Shown one piece after another: positions 62,901-64,000 of a DNA stretch of 64,000 nucleotides. Every line of letters starts with the position of its first letter. The first letter of the stretch is position 1. The position numbers were made by a program, and so were the translations under genes. Source of the DNA: Bacteroidota bacterium (GTDB lineage Bacteria; Bacteroidota; Bacteroidia; B-17B0; Aurantibacillaceae); the NCBI GenBank assembly GCA_025362395.1, contig JANYGK010000048.1:42311-106310 (forward strand), in the 5' to 3' direction. The notes under the pieces were generated by a model, which searched no databases, was not told the DNA's origin, and was given only the letters and a program-made list of their open reading frames with translations.

Positions 62901-63894
62901 AAGCAGTGTTACCATTAAGGAATCAGCAGTAAATATGAGCCTGTCAATTTCACCGGGCGTGATTTGCTCGGGCTCTACCACAAGCTTATCTGTTTCTTCA
63001 GGGAATACATCAGTAAGTCCTAATCCTGCTAATTATACCTACAGTTGGACGTCTTCTCCAACCGGTTTTACAGCTTCTACGGCAAGCACTACTGCTAATC
63101 CTACAATTTCTGCTACTTACTCGGCTGTTATAACAAATACGGTAAGTAACTGCGCTATTAGCGGCACAATATCAGTTGTTGTTAATCCTTATCCTACAGT
63201 TACATTAACACCGGTTGCAAGCTCAATCTGCACAGGCCAATCTGCCACTGTAACTGCTACCGGAAGCGCTACAAATTACACATGGTCTCCAATAGCTAAT
63301 AATACGGCTACAGCGGTAGTAAATCCTACGGTTAGTACAACTTACACGTTAATAAGCGCTGCTAACGGCTGTTCGGTAAGTAATACAGTTGGTATAACCG
63401 TAAATCCTAAACCAAGTGTATCGGCCGCATCTTCTCAATCTGCCATTTGTGTTGGTGAAAGTGCGGTATTAACGGCATCTACTTCAGCAAGCTCTTATTC
63501 ATGGTCACCGGGAACGGCAACTACACTCTCTGTTTCTGTAGCGCCTGCTACAACTACTAATTATACGGTAACAGTAAGCAACGGCACATGTACGGCAACC
63601 TCAGCAGTTAATGTGGTGGTTAATTTATGTACAGGAATTAATGAATTAAACACGGGAGAGATCAGCTTATATCCAAATCCTAATTTTGGTATTTTGAATA
63701 TTGTATTGCCTGATAATAACTTAAATACAGCAACTCTTGAAATTTATGACGCGATAGGGAAATTGGTTTTAAAAGAAAAATTAAGTAAAGAAATCAATGC
63801 TGTTAATACCTCTAAATTAGATGACGGTGTTTATATTTATAAAATATCATGTAACAATAAAGATTTAAAAGTGGGAAGAATAATCAAGCAATAA
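59989..63894 (+). CDS. Large multidomain adhesin-like protein with type A T9SS sorting domain
   Basis: A 1301-residue secreted protein. Signal peptide (MNKLLLITSILLTVCFSGVSQ); a lectin/MAM-like beta domain about 25-205; fibronectin III repeat (VTNTSAVLNWNILSGATSYSVQYKD). A choice-of-anchor-J/cleaved-adhesin domain covers about 300-475 (YTENFNAVTFPSCWSS...GIGIDDFMVEL). Two more FN3 repeats follow (NTSSIISWIAPSSG; SSNSVIATWTAGGSETNWDLYYG), then another jelly-roll-like part around 725-880. Several Ig-like repeats with paired cysteines come next (SVTAPASICGGSQTFTI; SAICVGESAVLTAS). The last ~78 residues are a type A sorting domain (ISLYPNPNFGILNIVL, KLDDGVYIYKI). Probably a surface adhesin. Confidence 0.9.
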   Translation: MNKLLLITSILLTVCFSGVSQTVLIDPNGDGGFETGSGFAANNWSTTGTQANQWQTGPNATTGFTGSNSAYITNSLTPTVHSYNMAVAAKVHLYRDVTVPAGQSVISLSFSKIGVGESTFDKLRVWVVTTATFVPTAGAAIGASPPARVLQGDFNLQAAWTNTTLTLPATLAGTTFKLIFEWVNNASGGANPPIAIDNISLTSSCTGVTTTGATSVTNTSAVLNWNILSGATSYSVQYKDAGSGTWLDAPGNPYSSTSATITGLTASTSYQYKVAAIGPVCNAFSSVATFTTLCNAITTITYTENFNAVTFPSCWSSSLISGTSNWITTANNGAVPSPHAGSNFIGISGSASNALLISPQFSLNALGTAPVQINMWIYRAVPGNSDPNDSIVVYLNTASNLTGATQVLKIFPIMTKAPAEASAGWYNYIASIPASFITGSPFFVVIQGSRVSTNGIGIDDFMVELGPTCLPSTGLMASAITNTSSIISWIAPSSGTPVNYIWEVRSSGAAGSGATGLASSGTGAAPTTSASVTGLTGSTTYSLYVKTDCGAGDFSTWTSAYTFTTSPNCPATTSLAVSGISSNSVIATWTAGGSETNWDLYYGPSPLTAPTASATPTGSVTATSFTNSGLTPSTAYQFYVRANCGSGQMSTWSGVTFNTACLSPDVLSTSSATLCGQGTLTLQASTTATATLLWYGNSFGGNPINTGTVYVTPTLTTTTNYYVTSRGPVTTYTVGKVATTGAPFAPSNYLIFDAVANFTLSTVDIYAAGTGTGNVVIALQNSSGVTLQTATVNVTGTAGPVVTTVPVNFNITPGTNYRLNCLSISGGVTGLYRDNSGFTYPYTLQGIVSITGNSNPANYNFFYNWQVNAGCESPRSIVTAYIIPIPTLSVTAPASICGGSQTFTIAVTSTVSSFDSYTWLPTTNLYTNAAATIPYTGGTASQLYVKGNVTGSNTYTINASNSVNGCVNTTTSSVTIKESAVNMSLSISPGVICSGSTTSLSVSSGNTSVSPNPANYTYSWTSSPTGFTASTASTTANPTISATYSAVITNTVSNCAISGTISVVVNPYPTVTLTPVASSICTGQSATVTATGSATNYTWSPIANNTATAVVNPTVSTTYTLISAANGCSVSNTVGITVNPKPSVSAASSQSAICVGESAVLTASTSASSYSWSPGTATTLSVSVAPATTTNYTVTVSNGTCTATSAVNVVVNLCTGINELNTGEISLYPNPNFGILNIVLPDNNLNTATLEIYDAIGKLVLKEKLSKEINAVNTSKLDDGVYIYKISCNNKDLKVGRIIKQ

Positions 63895-63910
63895 TGCTTT
63901 ATAATAATTT

Positions 63911-63944
63911 AAAAAGCCGTAAAGATTAATCTTTACGGCTTTTT
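63911..63944. terminator. Strong palindromic terminator
   Basis: AAAAAGCCGTAAAG (63911-63924) pairs perfectly with CTTTACGGCTTTTT (63931-63944); the central six bases are also self-complementary. It ends the 1301-residue gene and can also serve a gene entering from the right. Confidence 0.88.
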
Positions 63945-63966
63945 TATGGCATTTAATGATTGATTT

Positions 63967-64000
63967 TTATACCATAACCTCTACTTCGTTTTCATAAATA
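63967..64000 (-). CDS. Possible 3' end of a gene running in from the right
   Basis: On the minus strand the last bases read IYENEVEVMV then TAA, open to the window edge. The position just beyond a bidirectional terminator fits the end of a convergent gene. Only ten residues are visible, so neither family nor reality can be confirmed. Confidence 0.35.
   Translation of the reverse strand, partial: IYENEVEVMV

Overview
The window is AT-rich chromosomal DNA from a member of the Bacteroidota, most likely class Bacteroidia (flavobacterial or sphingobacterial side). The evidence is the gene set: a GldB lipoprotein, a GldN-like protein, a PorE-like OmpA protein, three secreted proteins with type A type-IX-secretion C-terminal domains, a TonB receptor paired with a DUF4249 lipoprotein, a DUF3127 protein, a Bacteroidota-type AMP nucleosidase, and many promoters of the TTG-N17-23-TAnnTTTG kind with no Shine-Dalgarno sequences. 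No rRNA, tRNA, CRISPR array, transposase, integrase or phage gene was found, so this is mainly a core region.

Layout. 0-5.7 kb: a truncated hydrolase-like gene, ornithine aminotransferase, a fused ferredoxin/CDGSH iron-sulfur protein, a dienelactone-hydrolase-like enzyme, a bacterial pentameric ligand-gated channel, and an overlapping HipA-like kinase plus DUF3037 pair. 5.7-7.8 kb: a small accessory patch (WG-repeat protein, TPR protein, unknown gene) whose last two genes lie between two hairpin-rich intergenic segments sharing an exact 15-bp direct repeat. 7.8-12.8 kb: DHFR-like protein with Tex, the GldN-like protein, an SRPBCC protein and a SprT-like protein. 12.9-19.9 kb: gldB, an outer-membrane barrel, nadE, folB, asparaginase, DUF3127, an M23/LysM peptidase and an HSDR_N-domain protein. 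20-28.2 kb: AMP nucleosidase, DUF4421, MscS, the ubiX cluster, P5C dehydrogenase (pruA) and an ABC-F ATPase. 28.4-40.4 kb: a hypothetical protein, the PorE-like protein, a barrel protein, Smr-less MutS2, a DUF349 protein, a FrnE-like oxidoreductase, acyl-CoA dehydrogenase, anmK and crcB. 40.4-64 kb: a DUF2142 membrane protein, three type IX cargo proteins, a TlpA-like thioredoxin, a patatin/barrel phospholipase, the permease-tpiA-prmA operon, glcD, an L,D-transpeptidase, and the TonB receptor/DUF4249 operon.

How the genes fit together. rocD and pruA together take ornithine to glutamate although they lie 23 kb apart. AnmK, the L,D-transpeptidase and the M23/LysM peptidase act on peptidoglycan. 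GldB, the GldN-like protein and the PorE-like protein belong to gliding/type IX secretion families, and the three sorting-domain proteins are expected substrates of that system. Intergenic DNA carries several families of short palindromic repeats, including a ~70-bp REP-like element with two longer copies and one short one.

I found no complete defence, mobile or biosynthetic system. The best leads are the HipA-like/DUF3037 pair, the cassette-like patch near 6.4-7.7 kb, the pentameric channel, the DUF3127 protein with an SSB-like DDLPF tail, and the stand-alone GldN-like gene.
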